The notes under the pieces: model-generated
What the model saw: the letters and a program-made list of their open reading frames with translations, nothing else
The model's database searches: none
Told to the model about the DNA's origin: nothing
Shown: positions 7,475-15,153 of the stretch, piece by piece
Numbering within the stretch: position 1 is the first letter of the stretch
Layout: each line of letters starts with the position of its first letter
Position numbers and translations under genes: made by a program
NCBI GenBank assembly: GCA_026392815.1
Contig: JAPLBI010000058.1
Location: 1-25,102, forward strand
Length of the DNA stretch: 25,102 nucleotides
From: Actinomycetota bacterium
GTDB taxonomy: Bacteria > Actinomycetota > Actinomycetes > Nanopelagicales > Nanopelagicaceae
Direction: 5' to 3'

Positions 7475-9343
7475 ATGTCAATGCATGCTGGCTGGATGGC
7501 GCTTCGCACTTTAAGTTCTGATCAATCTGTAAAAAACGCCAAGTTAAAGCCCGGCACGTTAAAGCGAATATTTGCCTATGCGATCCCATATAAATCGGTC
7601 TTTGCGCTCTTTCTAATCTGTTTAATTGCCGACGCAGTTCTAACCGTGGCCACCCCGCTTCTGCTTCGCGAACTTATCGATAACGGAGTAATTCCTAAAG
7701 ATCGCTCAGTCGTCACAACTATGGCGGTAGCGGTTGCGCTCCTTGCTATCGCTAGCGCTCTGGTAAATATCGTTGTACGTTGGATTTCAGCAAAGATTGG
7801 CGAAGGTCTTATCTATGATCTTCGCTCTCAAGTCTTTCGCCATGTTCAAGAGCAGTCGATCGCATTCTTTACGCGCACTCAGACTGGTGCGTTAATTTCC
7901 CGAATTAATTCCGATGTTATTGGAGCCCAACGCGCATTTACATCCACATTCTCCGGAATCATCAGCAATGTTCTGACCCTGGTCTTGGTAGTTGGAACTA
8001 TGTTGGCGCTTAGCTGGCAGATCACCGTAGCCTCGCTTCTCCTGCTGCCAATTTTCTTAGCTCCAACAAAGTGGATCGGTTCACGCCTGCAGGGTTACAC
8101 CCGAGATTCATTTGAAGTAAATGCCCAAATGTCATCGACGATGACCGAACGTTTCAACGTATCTGGGGCGCTCTTGGTAAAGCTTTATGGTGATCTAAAT
8201 CAGGAATCAAAAGAGTTTAAGACCAAAGCACGTAAAGTCGCCGATATCGGTATCTCAATGGCGATGCTCAACACCTTCTTCTTCATTGCGTTGATAAGTA
8301 TTGCTGCTCTTGCCACTGCAATTGCTTATGGCATCGGCGGACATCTAGCGATTGATGGTTCGATAACCGTTGGAAGCTTGATTGCAATAACCACTTTGCT
8401 CGCTCGGCTTTACGGTCCACTGGTCGCTCTGGCCACAGTTCGCGTGGATGTTATGGGCGCGCTGGTCTCTTTTGAGCGAGTCTTCGAAGTCCTTGATCTA
8501 GAACCTATGGTCAAAGAGAAATCAGCACCGAAGAAGTTGGAAAGTAAGACGCCTGCAATTACCTTTAATGAGGTGCGCTTTACCTATCCGAAAGCACAAG
8601 AGATCTCTCTTGCCTCCCTTGAAGCCGCTTCTCTACCTGAGGTAAAGGACTCTGAAGAGATTCTCAAAGGAATCTCATTTGAAGTAAAACCTGGAACGGT
8701 AACAGCGCTCGTTGGTCCGTCGGGTGCAGGAAAGACAACTATCAGCGCGTTACTTCCAAGACTTTACGATGTCACGGGTGGTTCCATTTCGATTGATGGC
8801 GAAGATATTCGCAACTTCACCCTTAACTCACTTCGTGGATCAATTGGTGTTGTTATGCAAGATTCACATCTTTTCCACGCCACAATTACCGAAAATCTAA
8901 GATATGCCAAGAGCGATGCCACACTCGATGAGATGAAGGTAGCTTGTGAGGCAGCGCAGATTTGGGATCTAGTCTCATCTCTTCCAAACGGTTTGGAGAC
9001 AATGGTTGGAGAGCGCGGCCACCGCTTATCTGGCGGCGAAAAACAACGTTTGGCAATTGCAAGATTATTGTTGAAATCTCCAAGCATCGTAATTCTCGAT
9101 GAAGCAACCGCTCATCTTGATTCTGAAAATGAAGAGTTAGTTCAAAAGGCGCTAGCGCAAGCGTTATATGGACGCACCAGTATTGTGATTGCGCATCGCT
9201 TGAGTACCGTCATGGGCGCAGATCAGATAATCGTTCTTGAAAATGGATCCATCGCCGAACGCGGAAAACATGAGGAGCTAGTGCTAACTGGTGGGCTCTA
9301 TTCCGAGCTCTTTGCTCGTCAAGATTTGACCACGCCTAATTAA
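7475..9343 (+). CDS. ABC exporter, fused membrane and ATPase domains (ABCB-like half transporter)
   Basis: This 622-residue protein is a type IV ABC exporter half-molecule that should work as a dimer in the membrane. Residues of roughly 40-330 hold six membrane segments with the exporter-type coupling region (FFTRTQTGALISRINSDV). The ATPase domain has Walker A GPSGAGKTT (414-422), Q-loop MQDSHLFHATI, signature LSGGEKQR (from 518), Walker B IVILDEATAHLD (from 538) and H-loop IAHRLST. A charged insert of about 20 residues (AQEISLASLEAASLPEVKD) lies just before the first ATPase strand loop, as in related actinobacterial exporters. Substrate is unknown; multidrug or lipid export is only a family guess. 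GGAAG lies 6 nt before the ATG, and a second ATG follows 6 nt later. Its 3' end overlaps the convergent SURF1 gene. Confidence 0.93.
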   Translation: MSMHAGWMALRTLSSDQSVKNAKLKPGTLKRIFAYAIPYKSVFALFLICLIADAVLTVATPLLLRELIDNGVIPKDRSVVTTMAVAVALLAIASALVNIVVRWISAKIGEGLIYDLRSQVFRHVQEQSIAFFTRTQTGALISRINSDVIGAQRAFTSTFSGIISNVLTLVLVVGTMLALSWQITVASLLLLPIFLAPTKWIGSRLQGYTRDSFEVNAQMSSTMTERFNVSGALLVKLYGDLNQESKEFKTKARKVADIGISMAMLNTFFFIALISIAALATAIAYGIGGHLAIDGSITVGSLIAITTLLARLYGPLVALATVRVDVMGALVSFERVFEVLDLEPMVKEKSAPKKLESKTPAITFNEVRFTYPKAQEISLASLEAASLPEVKDSEEILKGISFEVKPGTVTALVGPSGAGKTTISALLPRLYDVTGGSISIDGEDIRNFTLNSLRGSIGVVMQDSHLFHATITENLRYAKSDATLDEMKVACEAAQIWDLVSSLPNGLETMVGERGHRLSGGEKQRLAIARLLLKSPSIVILDEATAHLDSENEELVQKALAQALYGRTSIVIAHRLSTVMGADQIIVLENGSIAERGKHEELVLTGGLYSELFARQDLTTPN

Positions 9344-10030
9344 GATTCTGCCGTAGATAATTAGCCCGGCGAAGAAGATCCATTGCAGCGAGTACGCAAT
9401 ATGTGGCCCATCGCTTAGTTCAGGCACTTGCGCAGGCACAGCTGGAGTCAGTGATGGTTGCGAACCGCTCAGTAAATCTAAGTAGAAACCTTCGGATGTC
9501 GAATCTGATTGGGCGTTTAACTTCGAGATCATTCCTGCGCCACTTGCAGGAAGTGCGAAGAAAGCGCCTTGTGGAAGTGATCTATCTAAGCGAAGACGAG
9601 CAGTTAGAGAAACTGCACCGGTCGGGGCAGTAGAGACAACTGGTGCGGTAGCTGCATCCTTGCCAGCTTTTACCCATCCACGATCAACCCAGAAAGATCG
9701 GCCATCGCTTGCGGTAAATCTAGTTAGTACCTCATAGCCATAGACGCCTTCAAAGTATCGATTCTTAAGAAGAATTTGATTGGTTGTATCGAAGGAACCT
9801 TCTACTGTAACCGTGCGCCATTCGTACTTCACAAAATTATCTTTTATCTCTTTCAATTCGACTGGAGTAAGAGTTAACTGCGCCTCAATACCTTGGTTAC
9901 GATCTTGGCGATCTATACCGCGTTGGAACTGCCACTGACTAGCCCAGAGACATCCCAAGATTAGTAATAGCGCGAGAAGATGCTTTAGAAAAGTATTAGA
10001 TTCCTTCTCTGAAGAGCGCTCACTAGACAT
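9284..10030 (-). CDS. SURF1 family cytochrome oxidase assembly protein
   Basis: SURF1 proteins help insert heme a into cytochrome c oxidase. The 248-residue product has the family layout: a membrane helix near the N-terminus (about 16-34, LLALLLILGCLWASQWQFQR), a soluble outer domain, and a second helix near the end (HIAYSLQWIFFAGLIIYG). The typical motifs W-Q..R..R, VEGSFD, NR.F.G..GYEVLT, VDRGWV and HIAYSLQWI are all seen. It fits with ctaA in the same window and implies an aa3-type oxidase. The last 60 nt overlap the 3' end of the ABC exporter on the other strand. TAGACT (10037-10042) ends six bases before the ATG, with no Shine-Dalgarno, suggesting a leaderless mRNA. Confidence 0.92.
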   Translation of the reverse strand: MSSERSSEKESNTFLKHLLALLLILGCLWASQWQFQRGIDRQDRNQGIEAQLTLTPVELKEIKDNFVKYEWRTVTVEGSFDTTNQILLKNRYFEGVYGYEVLTRFTASDGRSFWVDRGWVKAGKDAATAPVVSTAPTGAVSLTARLRLDRSLPQGAFFALPASGAGMISKLNAQSDSTSEGFYLDLLSGSQPSLTPAVPAQVPELSDGPHIAYSLQWIFFAGLIIYGRILIRRGQILTSKELGIEPTS

Positions 10031-10036
10031 GTGTTG

Positions 10037-10042
10037 AGTCTA
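10037..10042 (-). promoter_or_regulatory. SURF1 -10 element (TAGACT) at leaderless spacing
   Basis: On the minus strand TAGACT is followed by CAACAC and then the ATG of the SURF1 gene. The six-base gap would place the transcription start at or next to the A of ATG. No -35 consensus is clear. Confidence 0.45.
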
Positions 10043-10069
10043 GCCAATCGATAATTCTAGAAAGATTAT

Positions 10070-10363
10070 TTACTCTAGGGATTTCGCTTTATCTGAAACC
10101 AAGCCAGAGCCCGGCGCAAAAGACTCACGACCAGCATTTGCGATGACTACTGCAAAATATGGAAGCGTTACTGCGCCTAGGAGTGCAAACCAGCGATAAG
10201 GACTAGGCAGAATCACCGTCAGAATGAAGCAAAAGGTACGGATCATCATTGAATAGAAGTAGCGACGTTGACGCCCTGCTTGATCACGAGTCAGTGATGC
10301 AGGAGCGGCGGTGATGTCATAAACCGCAGGAGCCTTACTTGCTGACTTGCGTCGGATCGCCAT
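10070..10363 (-). CDS. DUF3099 family small membrane protein
   Basis: This 97-residue protein matches the actinobacterial DUF3099 family of unknown function. It has a basic N-terminus (AIRRKSASKAP), the family phrase VYDITAAPASLTRDQAGRQRRY, two membrane segments (about 37-53 and 56-75) and a short polar tail with SFAPGSG. Family members commonly lie close to fabG/fabI or cytochrome oxidase genes in actinobacteria. Here it is divergent from fabG and 39 nt upstream of SURF1 on the same strand, so the two may share a transcript, although SURF1 also has its own -10-like hexamer. TACTCT at 10370-10375 ends six bases before the ATG. Confidence 0.85.
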   Translation of the reverse strand: MAIRRKSASKAPAVYDITAAPASLTRDQAGRQRRYFYSMMIRTFCFILTVILPSPYRWFALLGAVTLPYFAVVIANAGRESFAPGSGLVSDKAKSLE

Positions 10364-10369
10364 AGCCCA

Positions 10370-10375
10370 AGAGTA
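10370..10375 (-). promoter_or_regulatory. DUF3099 gene -10 element (TACTCT) at leaderless spacing
   Basis: Minus strand TACTCT, then six bases (TGGGCT), then the ATG at 10363. There is no Shine-Dalgarno; the spacing repeats that of ctaA, SURF1, pheS and argC. Confidence 0.45.
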
Positions 10376-10398
10376 AGGCGCATCTCCGTGGCGCGCCC

Positions 10399-10438
10399 GC
10401 CGAAAACGGCAAGTTACGCGTAAGTAGCAGGGTAAGTT
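10399..10438 (+). promoter_or_regulatory. fabG promoter region with hairpin and TTACGCGTAA palindrome
   Basis: Upstream of fabG lie GCCG-AAAA-CGGC (10399-10410), a perfect 10-bp palindrome TTACGCGTAA (10414-10423) and TAAGTT (10433-10438), which ends 7 nt before the fabG ATG. The palindrome falls about 22-31 nt before the ATG, near the -35 position of a leaderless promoter. It could be an operator for fatty-acid genes. No regulator is recognised from the sequence. Confidence 0.4.
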
Positions 10439-10445
10439 TTGTCAT

Positions 10446-11162
10446 ATGTCCGAGGAATCAAAAGCAATCGCTCTGGTCACCGGCGGAAATCGCGGTATTG
10501 GATTAGCGATCGCGCAATCACTTCAAGCAGATGGCCATCACGTAGTAGTCACCTATCGCAGTGGCAGCGCACCAGCAGGATTTAGCGCAGTGCAGATGGA
10601 TGTGACTTCCTCTGAAAGCGTTGATGCCGCCTTCGCTGAAATTGAATCGCAATGGGGTTTGCCTGAAATCATCGTGGCTAACGCCGGCATCACCAAAGAT
10701 GGTCTAGTCATGCGAATGTCAGATGAAGATTTTGAGAGCGTTATCAACGCCAATTTAACTGGCGCCTTTCGCGTTGCAAGACGAGCGACCAAGGGTCTGC
10801 TTAAGTTAAAACGCGGACGACTTATATTTATTGGATCTGTTGTCGGGGGAGTCGGAGCTGCTGGCCAGGTTAACTACTCGGCAAGTAAATCTGGTCTACT
10901 CGGAATGGCTCGTTCTTTTGCTCGCGAACTTGGTTCCCGCGGTATTACCGCAAATGTGATCGCTCCAGGATTTGTCGAAACTGATATGACGGCAGCCCTC
11001 GATGAAAAACGCAGATCCGAAATCGCTGCTTCTGTGCCGCTCGGTCGTTTCTGCTCTGCAGATGAGATCGCAAAAGTAGTTAGCTTTGTGGCATCACCTG
11101 CAAGTGGTTACATCACGGGTGCTTTGATTCCAGTAGATGGCGGATTAGGAATGGGACATTAA
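10446..11162 (+). CDS. fabG: 3-oxoacyl-[acyl-carrier-protein] reductase FabG (MabA-like)
   Basis: FabG reduces 3-oxoacyl-ACP with NADPH in the type II fatty acid cycle. The 238-residue short-chain dehydrogenase shows the cofactor loop TGGNRGIG (12-19), the NAG motif at 79-81 (VANAGI), and the catalytic Ser131, Tyr144 and Lys148 (S-x12-Y-x3-K). The end, YITGALIPVDGGLGMGH, is that of the actinobacterial FabG1/MabA group. The stop is followed at once by the fabI start, the mabA-inhA order known from mycobacteria. The 5' side shows no Shine-Dalgarno and a TAAGTT hexamer 7 nt before the ATG. Confidence 0.95.
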   Translation: MSEESKAIALVTGGNRGIGLAIAQSLQADGHHVVVTYRSGSAPAGFSAVQMDVTSSESVDAAFAEIESQWGLPEIIVANAGITKDGLVMRMSDEDFESVINANLTGAFRVARRATKGLLKLKRGRLIFIGSVVGGVGAAGQVNYSASKSGLLGMARSFARELGSRGITANVIAPGFVETDMTAALDEKRRSEIAASVPLGRFCSADEIAKVVSFVASPASGYITGALIPVDGGLGMGH

Positions 11163-11871
11163 ATGGGAATTCTTCAAGGTAAAAATATTCTTGTAACTGG
11201 CGTATTAACAGATGGCTCGATCGCTTTCCATATTGCCAAGATTGCGCAGGAACAAGGCGCCAACGTACTGCTCTCTTCTTACGGTCGCGTAATGAGTTTG
11301 ACTACTCGTATTTCAGGTCGCTTGCCACAACCAGCTCCAGTCATCGAACTCGATGTTACAAATCAAGAACATCTCGATGCTCTTTCCGGTCGAGTTAAAG
11401 AACATCTCCCACACCTTGATGGCGTTGTTCACTCAATTGGTTTTGCCCCCGAAGCAGCGCTCGGTGGAAATTTCCTATTTAACGATGGCAGCGCGCCCAC
11501 TATTTAACGGAGGCGGCTCTGTTGTTGGCCTGGATTTCGATGCCACTGTTGCCTGGCCGAAGTACGACTGGATGGGCGTTGCCAAAGCAGCGCTTGAATC
11601 AACTTCTCGTTACTTAGCGCGCGATTTAGGAGCAGAAAATATTCGCGTTAACTTGGTTGCGGCTGGTCCGATTCGCACTATGGCGGCAAAATCGATTCCT
11701 GGATTCGACGAGTTCGAAAAAGTCTGGAACGAGCGCTCACCTTTGGAGTGGGATGTCACCGATCCAGTGCCTGCTGCCCAGGCCGCGGTAGCCCTTTTAT
11801 CTGACTGGTTTCCAAAAACTACTGCTGAAATCGTGCATGTAGACGGCGGTTTGCACGCGATGGGCGCTTAA
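11163..11871 (+). pseudogene. fabI: Enoyl-[acyl-carrier-protein] reductase FabI (InhA-like), split by an internal loss near 11478
   Basis: FabI reduces the trans-2 enoyl-ACP double bond with NADH, the last step of each elongation cycle. The first part (11163-11477) has TGVLTDGSIAFHIAKIAQEQ, LDVTNQEHL and VVHSIGFAPEAALGGNFL, then runs out of frame to a stop at 11507. The second part is in frame from 11479 to 11871: LTMAARPLFNGGGSVVGLDF, YDWMGVAKAALESTSRYLAR, VNLVAAGPIRT and the normal end IVHVDGGLHAMGA. Compared with streptomycete FabI, about 20 residues (NTPFESVATAMHVSAFSLKS in type) are missing, which is about 59 nt plus the frame change. The lost block contains the region of the catalytic Tyr of InhA. 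Flanks are well conserved, so error is likelier than true decay. Confidence 0.9.
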
Positions 11872-11880
11872 CGGTAAAGT
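11851..11880 (+). promoter_or_regulatory. Candidate promoter for the infC-rpmI-rplT operon (TTGCAC-18-TAAAGT)
   Basis: TTGCAC (11851-11856) and TAAAGT (11875-11880) are separated by 18 nt. The -35 lies within the last codons of fabI and the predicted start at about 11886 is just before the first hairpin of the infC leader. This gives a leader of about 250 nt. Spacing and sequence are reasonable for a main sigma factor; not proven. Confidence 0.45.
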
Positions 11881-11886
11881 TCGCCT

Positions 11887-12135
11887 CAGACCAGTGGCTT
11901 TGGCTACTGCAAGAGGAGCTCACCGCTCCCACCTTCTCGGCCCTAGAACTAGTACTAAATGTAACTAGAGGAGCTGGCTGGTTTGTCGAAAGTTAGCCGC
12001 CCCACGGGCGCGCTTTTCTTTCCTTAGCGGTGCGCGATTTCTGCGGTAAACCCCGGCTACTAAAGTCAAAATCGACAGAACGAAGTTCAAAAGAGAACAG
12101 CGTTCAAGAAGTAGCAAACCAACTAAGGAGCACAA
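11887..12135 (+). promoter_or_regulatory. Structured 5' leader of infC, no gene seen
   Basis: About 260 nt between fabI and infC contain no convincing ORF. Seen are: a 7-bp hairpin with a UUUG loop (11892-11898 with 11903-11909); GGAGC 11915-11919 pairing with GCTCC 11925-11929; a second copy of AGAGGAGCT (11912-11920 and 11967-11975), whose GGAGC could compete for the same GCTCC; and a terminator-like hairpin at 11998-12021. Leaders of IF3/L35/L20 operons in other bacteria are controlled by attenuation or by L20. This one may be too, but I recognise no known family. Confidence 0.45.
11998..12021 (+). terminator. Terminator-like hairpin in the infC leader
   Basis: CGCCC (11998-12002) pairs with GGGCG (12006-12010) over a 3-nt loop, then CGC and the T-rich run TTTTCTTT (12014-12021). 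It could end fabG-fabI transcripts or act as an attenuator inside the infC leader. The 5-bp stem is short, so strength is doubtful. Confidence 0.4.
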
Positions 12136-12138
12136 ATC
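12125..12138 (+). promoter_or_regulatory. infC ribosome binding site and ATC start
   Basis: AAGGAG (12125-12130), spacer CACAA, start codon ATC (12136-12138). The TAA that overlaps the site (12124-12126) closes the infC frame upstream. This is a strong Shine-Dalgarno joined to a non-canonical start, the pattern behind IF-3 self-control in Escherichia coli (AUU there). Confidence 0.85.
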
Positions 12139-12726
12139 ACAACTGAACCGCGCATCAATGACCGTATCCGCACACCTCAAATTCGTCTCATTGGACATAC
12201 CGGAGACCAAGTTGGAGTTGTAGATATCGACACGGCGCTACAGATGGCAGATGAAGTCGGATTAGATCTCGTAGAGATCGCACCTGATGCCACTCCACCT
12301 GTATGCAAAATTATGGACTTCGGCAAATATAAGTATGAAGTAGCCCAGAAAGCCCGTGAAGCCCGTCAGAACCAGACCCACATTGTGGTGAAGGAAGTGC
12401 GATTGACACCAAAGATTGAAAATCACGATTACGAAACTAAACGTAACGCAATTGTGAAATTCCTAAAGGGTGGCGACAAGGTAAAGATCACGATGAAGTT
12501 TCGCGGACGCGAACAAACTCGCCCCGAGCTTGGTTTTAAATTGCTACAACGTCTTGCAGAAGATGTTGCAGAAGTTGCTTTTGTTGAGTTCGCCCCTAAG
12601 CAAGAGGGTCGAAATATGACGATGGTGCTGGGACCGACGAAGAAGAAGACTGAAGCGGTTGCAGAGCAGAAGGCAGCGCGCGCAGCCAAGGAAAAGGCAG
12701 CGCTCGAGGCGGCAGAAGAGAAGTAA
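12136..12726 (+). CDS. infC: Translation initiation factor IF-3, ATC start codon
   Basis: IF-3 binds the 30S subunit and rejects wrong start codons and initiator pairing. Reading from 12136 gives 196 residues: [20 protein letters not shown], then the N-domain ([20 protein letters not shown]), [11 protein letters not shown] linker, and C-domain with [44 protein letters not shown] and RNMTMVLGP. The first ATG in frame is only at 12244 and would cut off the conserved N-terminus. An in-frame TAA at 12124 limits the start to 12127 or later, and the only near-cognate codon placed properly is ATC 12136, 5 nt after AAGGAG (12125-12130). Rare AUU/AUC starts are known for infC and allow IF-3 to limit its own synthesis. 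The C-tail is Ala/Lys/Glu-rich. Confidence 0.95.
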   Translation: MTTEPRINDRIRTPQIRLIGHTGDQVGVVDIDTALQMADEVGLDLVEIAPDATPPVCKIMDFGKYKYEVAQKAREARQNQTHIVVKEVRLTPKIENHDYETKRNAIVKFLKGGDKVKITMKFRGREQTRPELGFKLLQRLAEDVAEVAFVEFAPKQEGRNMTMVLGPTKKKTEAVAEQKAARAAKEKAALEAAEEK

Positions 12727-12790
12727 AGAGTTTTTCTAGTTTCAAAAGTTTTTCAAGTTTTATAAGACGACGAAGTACAGGAGAAGATAA

Positions 12791-12988
12791 ATGCCAAAGA
12801 TGAAGACCCACAGTGGCGCGAAGAAGACTTTTCGCGTAACCGGTTCAGGAAAGATCATGCACGAGCGTGCAGGCAAGCGCCACCTTTTGGAGCGTAAGTC
12901 ATCTCGCGTAACTCGTCGTTTGAGTACCGAACAAGCAGCAAAGCCAACCGTCGCAATGACAGCCAAGCGCATGCTTGGCCTTAAGTAA
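12791..12988 (+). CDS. rpmI: 50S ribosomal protein L35
   Basis: L35 is a small, very basic protein of the large ribosomal subunit. The 65-residue product has the full family pattern [34 protein letters not shown] and the end AKRMLGL. It has normal length. It lies 64 nt after infC and 14 nt before rplT, the usual infC-rpmI-rplT order, with GGAG 7 nt before the ATG. The 64-nt gap before it is T-rich, with AGTTTTT-like runs at about 12728-12765 and no hairpin I would call a terminator. Confidence 0.97.
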   Translation: MPKMKTHSGAKKTFRVTGSGKIMHERAGKRHLLERKSSRVTRRLSTEQAAKPTVAMTAKRMLGLK

Positions 12989-13002
12989 GGAGTGTGAATT
13001 AA

Positions 13003-13302
13003 ATGAGAGTAAAACGTGGAGTTCACGCTGCTAAGAAGCGTCGCACAACCCTTGAACGCGCTAGCGGATACCGCGGTCAGCGTTCCCGTCTTTTCACAAA
13101 GGCTGATTTCCGTCAGCTATGGATTCAGCGTATTAACGCTGCAGCCCGCGAAAACGGAATGACTTACAACCGTTTCATCCAAGGCCTAAAGGCTGCTGGC
13201 GTTGAAGTTGATCGTCGCGTTCTATCCGACATCGCTACAAATGATCCAGCAACATTTAAGACCCTTGTTGATCTAGCTCGCAAGAACCTAGTCAGCGCTT
13301 AG
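13003..13302 (+). CDS. rplT: 50S ribosomal protein L20, lacking about 20 internal residues
   Basis: L20 binds 23S rRNA early in assembly of the large subunit. The product reads [27 protein letters not shown], then directly [20 protein letters not shown] and the normal C-terminus. In all L20 proteins I know, a helical stretch of 20 residues stands between those parts (type KEQVTHSLVYAYRDRRARKG). Here it is absent and the frame is kept, which gives 99 residues instead of about 118. This 60-nt loss falls near 13112. Because the missing helix is part of the rRNA-binding extension, either the sequence is wrong or this L20 is abnormal. GGAG lies 10 nt before the ATG. Confidence 0.93.
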   Translation: MRVKRGVHAAKKRRTTLERASGYRGQRSRLFTKADFRQLWIQRINAAARENGMTYNRFIQGLKAAGVEVDRRVLSDIATNDPATFKTLVDLARKNLVSA

Positions 13303-13345
13303 TTCTTCCAGGCTATTTGTTGCTAATTTAATTAAATATATAAAT

Positions 13346-14125
13346 ATGATTGAAAGCCTTCACTCGCCGCATATCGCGCGGGTGAAGGCTCTTATTTCAT
13401 CCCGCGGCAATAAAGAGCGCGGAGAGCATGGAGAATTTATCGCCGAAGGCCTGCAATGCGCCCGCGAAGCGTTAGCAGCAGCGTCTGGTCCAAAGATTAA
13501 AACTCTCTTTTTAACTGAGAGTGGCCAATCGCGCATCGATACCGCCGGTTTGGATACATCAAGCGTCGAAACAATTTTGGTTAGCGAGCCGGTAATGGCT
13601 GCAATGTCCTCAACGATTACACCGCAAGGAATCCTTAGCGTCTGTGAAATCGGGCGTAATGAATTTTCTGATCTAAAGTTGAGCGGTAGTTCAAGATTTA
13701 TTTATCTACATGAAATTCAAGATCCAGGAAATGCTGGAACAATTCTGCGCAGTGCCGACGCTATGGGTATTGATGCGGTGATCACATCCCCCGGAAGCGT
13801 CGATATGTATTCGCCAAAGGTAGTTCGCGCAACTGCGGGATCGCTCTGGCATATTCCGCTTTATTCGGGAATCACTCTTTCAACACTCTCCGAGAAATTC
13901 CCAACCATTACCAAGTTGGCGCTATCCGCGCAGGGAAAGACTTCGCTTTTAGAACTTGAAAAAGTTGGAGATTGTGTAGCGATATTCGGAAATGAAGCGC
14001 GCGGCATTGATACCTTGATTAGCGGCGATGTTATTGCAGTAAATATTCCAATGAAAGGCAACGCCGAGAGCCTCAATCTTTCCGCGGCAGCCTCAATTGT
14101 TATGTTCCATCTCGCTGCTCTTTAA
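13346..14125 (+). CDS. SpoU/TrmH-family RNA 2'-O-ribose methyltransferase
   Basis: Members of this family methylate a ribose 2'-OH in rRNA or tRNA with S-adenosylmethionine through a knotted SPOUT fold. The 259-residue protein has an N-terminal substrate-binding domain (ALISSRGNKERGEHGEFIAE, EALAA) and the SPOUT domain with motif 1 DPGNAGTILRSADA, motif 2 AIFGNEARGI and motif 3 IPMKGNAESLNLSAAASIVM. The N-domain points to the TsnR/RlmB-like rRNA methyltransferase group found next to rplT and pheS in actinobacteria; the target site cannot be read from the sequence. The start at 13346 follows AT-rich sequence with no Shine-Dalgarno, 43 nt after rplT. Confidence 0.92.
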   Translation: MIESLHSPHIARVKALISSRGNKERGEHGEFIAEGLQCAREALAAASGPKIKTLFLTESGQSRIDTAGLDTSSVETILVSEPVMAAMSSTITPQGILSVCEIGRNEFSDLKLSGSSRFIYLHEIQDPGNAGTILRSADAMGIDAVITSPGSVDMYSPKVVRATAGSLWHIPLYSGITLSTLSEKFPTITKLALSAQGKTSLLELEKVGDCVAIFGNEARGIDTLISGDVIAVNIPMKGNAESLNLSAAASIVMFHLAAL

Positions 14126-14170
14126 TCGGATCTTCGTTCAAATATCCCGCATCTTTGAAAGGTCACAGGT

Positions 14171-14176
14171 TAAGAT
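14171..14176 (+). promoter_or_regulatory. pheS -10 element (TAAGAT) at leaderless spacing
   Basis: TAAGAT ends six bases (TTCGCT) before the pheS ATG at 14183, so transcription would start at the start codon. No Shine-Dalgarno is present. TTGAAA at 14155-14160 is only 10 nt upstream and is too close to act as the matching -35. Confidence 0.5.
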
Positions 14177-14182
14177 TTCGCT

Positions 14183-15152
<970 letters not shown>

Positions 15153-15153
15153 T

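Noticed and set aside
11353..11480. A separate start for the second half of fabI
   Set aside because: The residues encoded before 11479 in this frame have no likeness to FabI and lie over the real first part of the gene. The second half alone would lack the NADH-binding fold.
11965..12210. Minus-strand open frame over the infC leader
   Set aside because: It overlaps the IF-3 N-terminus, has no family likeness, and its codon use does not resemble neighbours.
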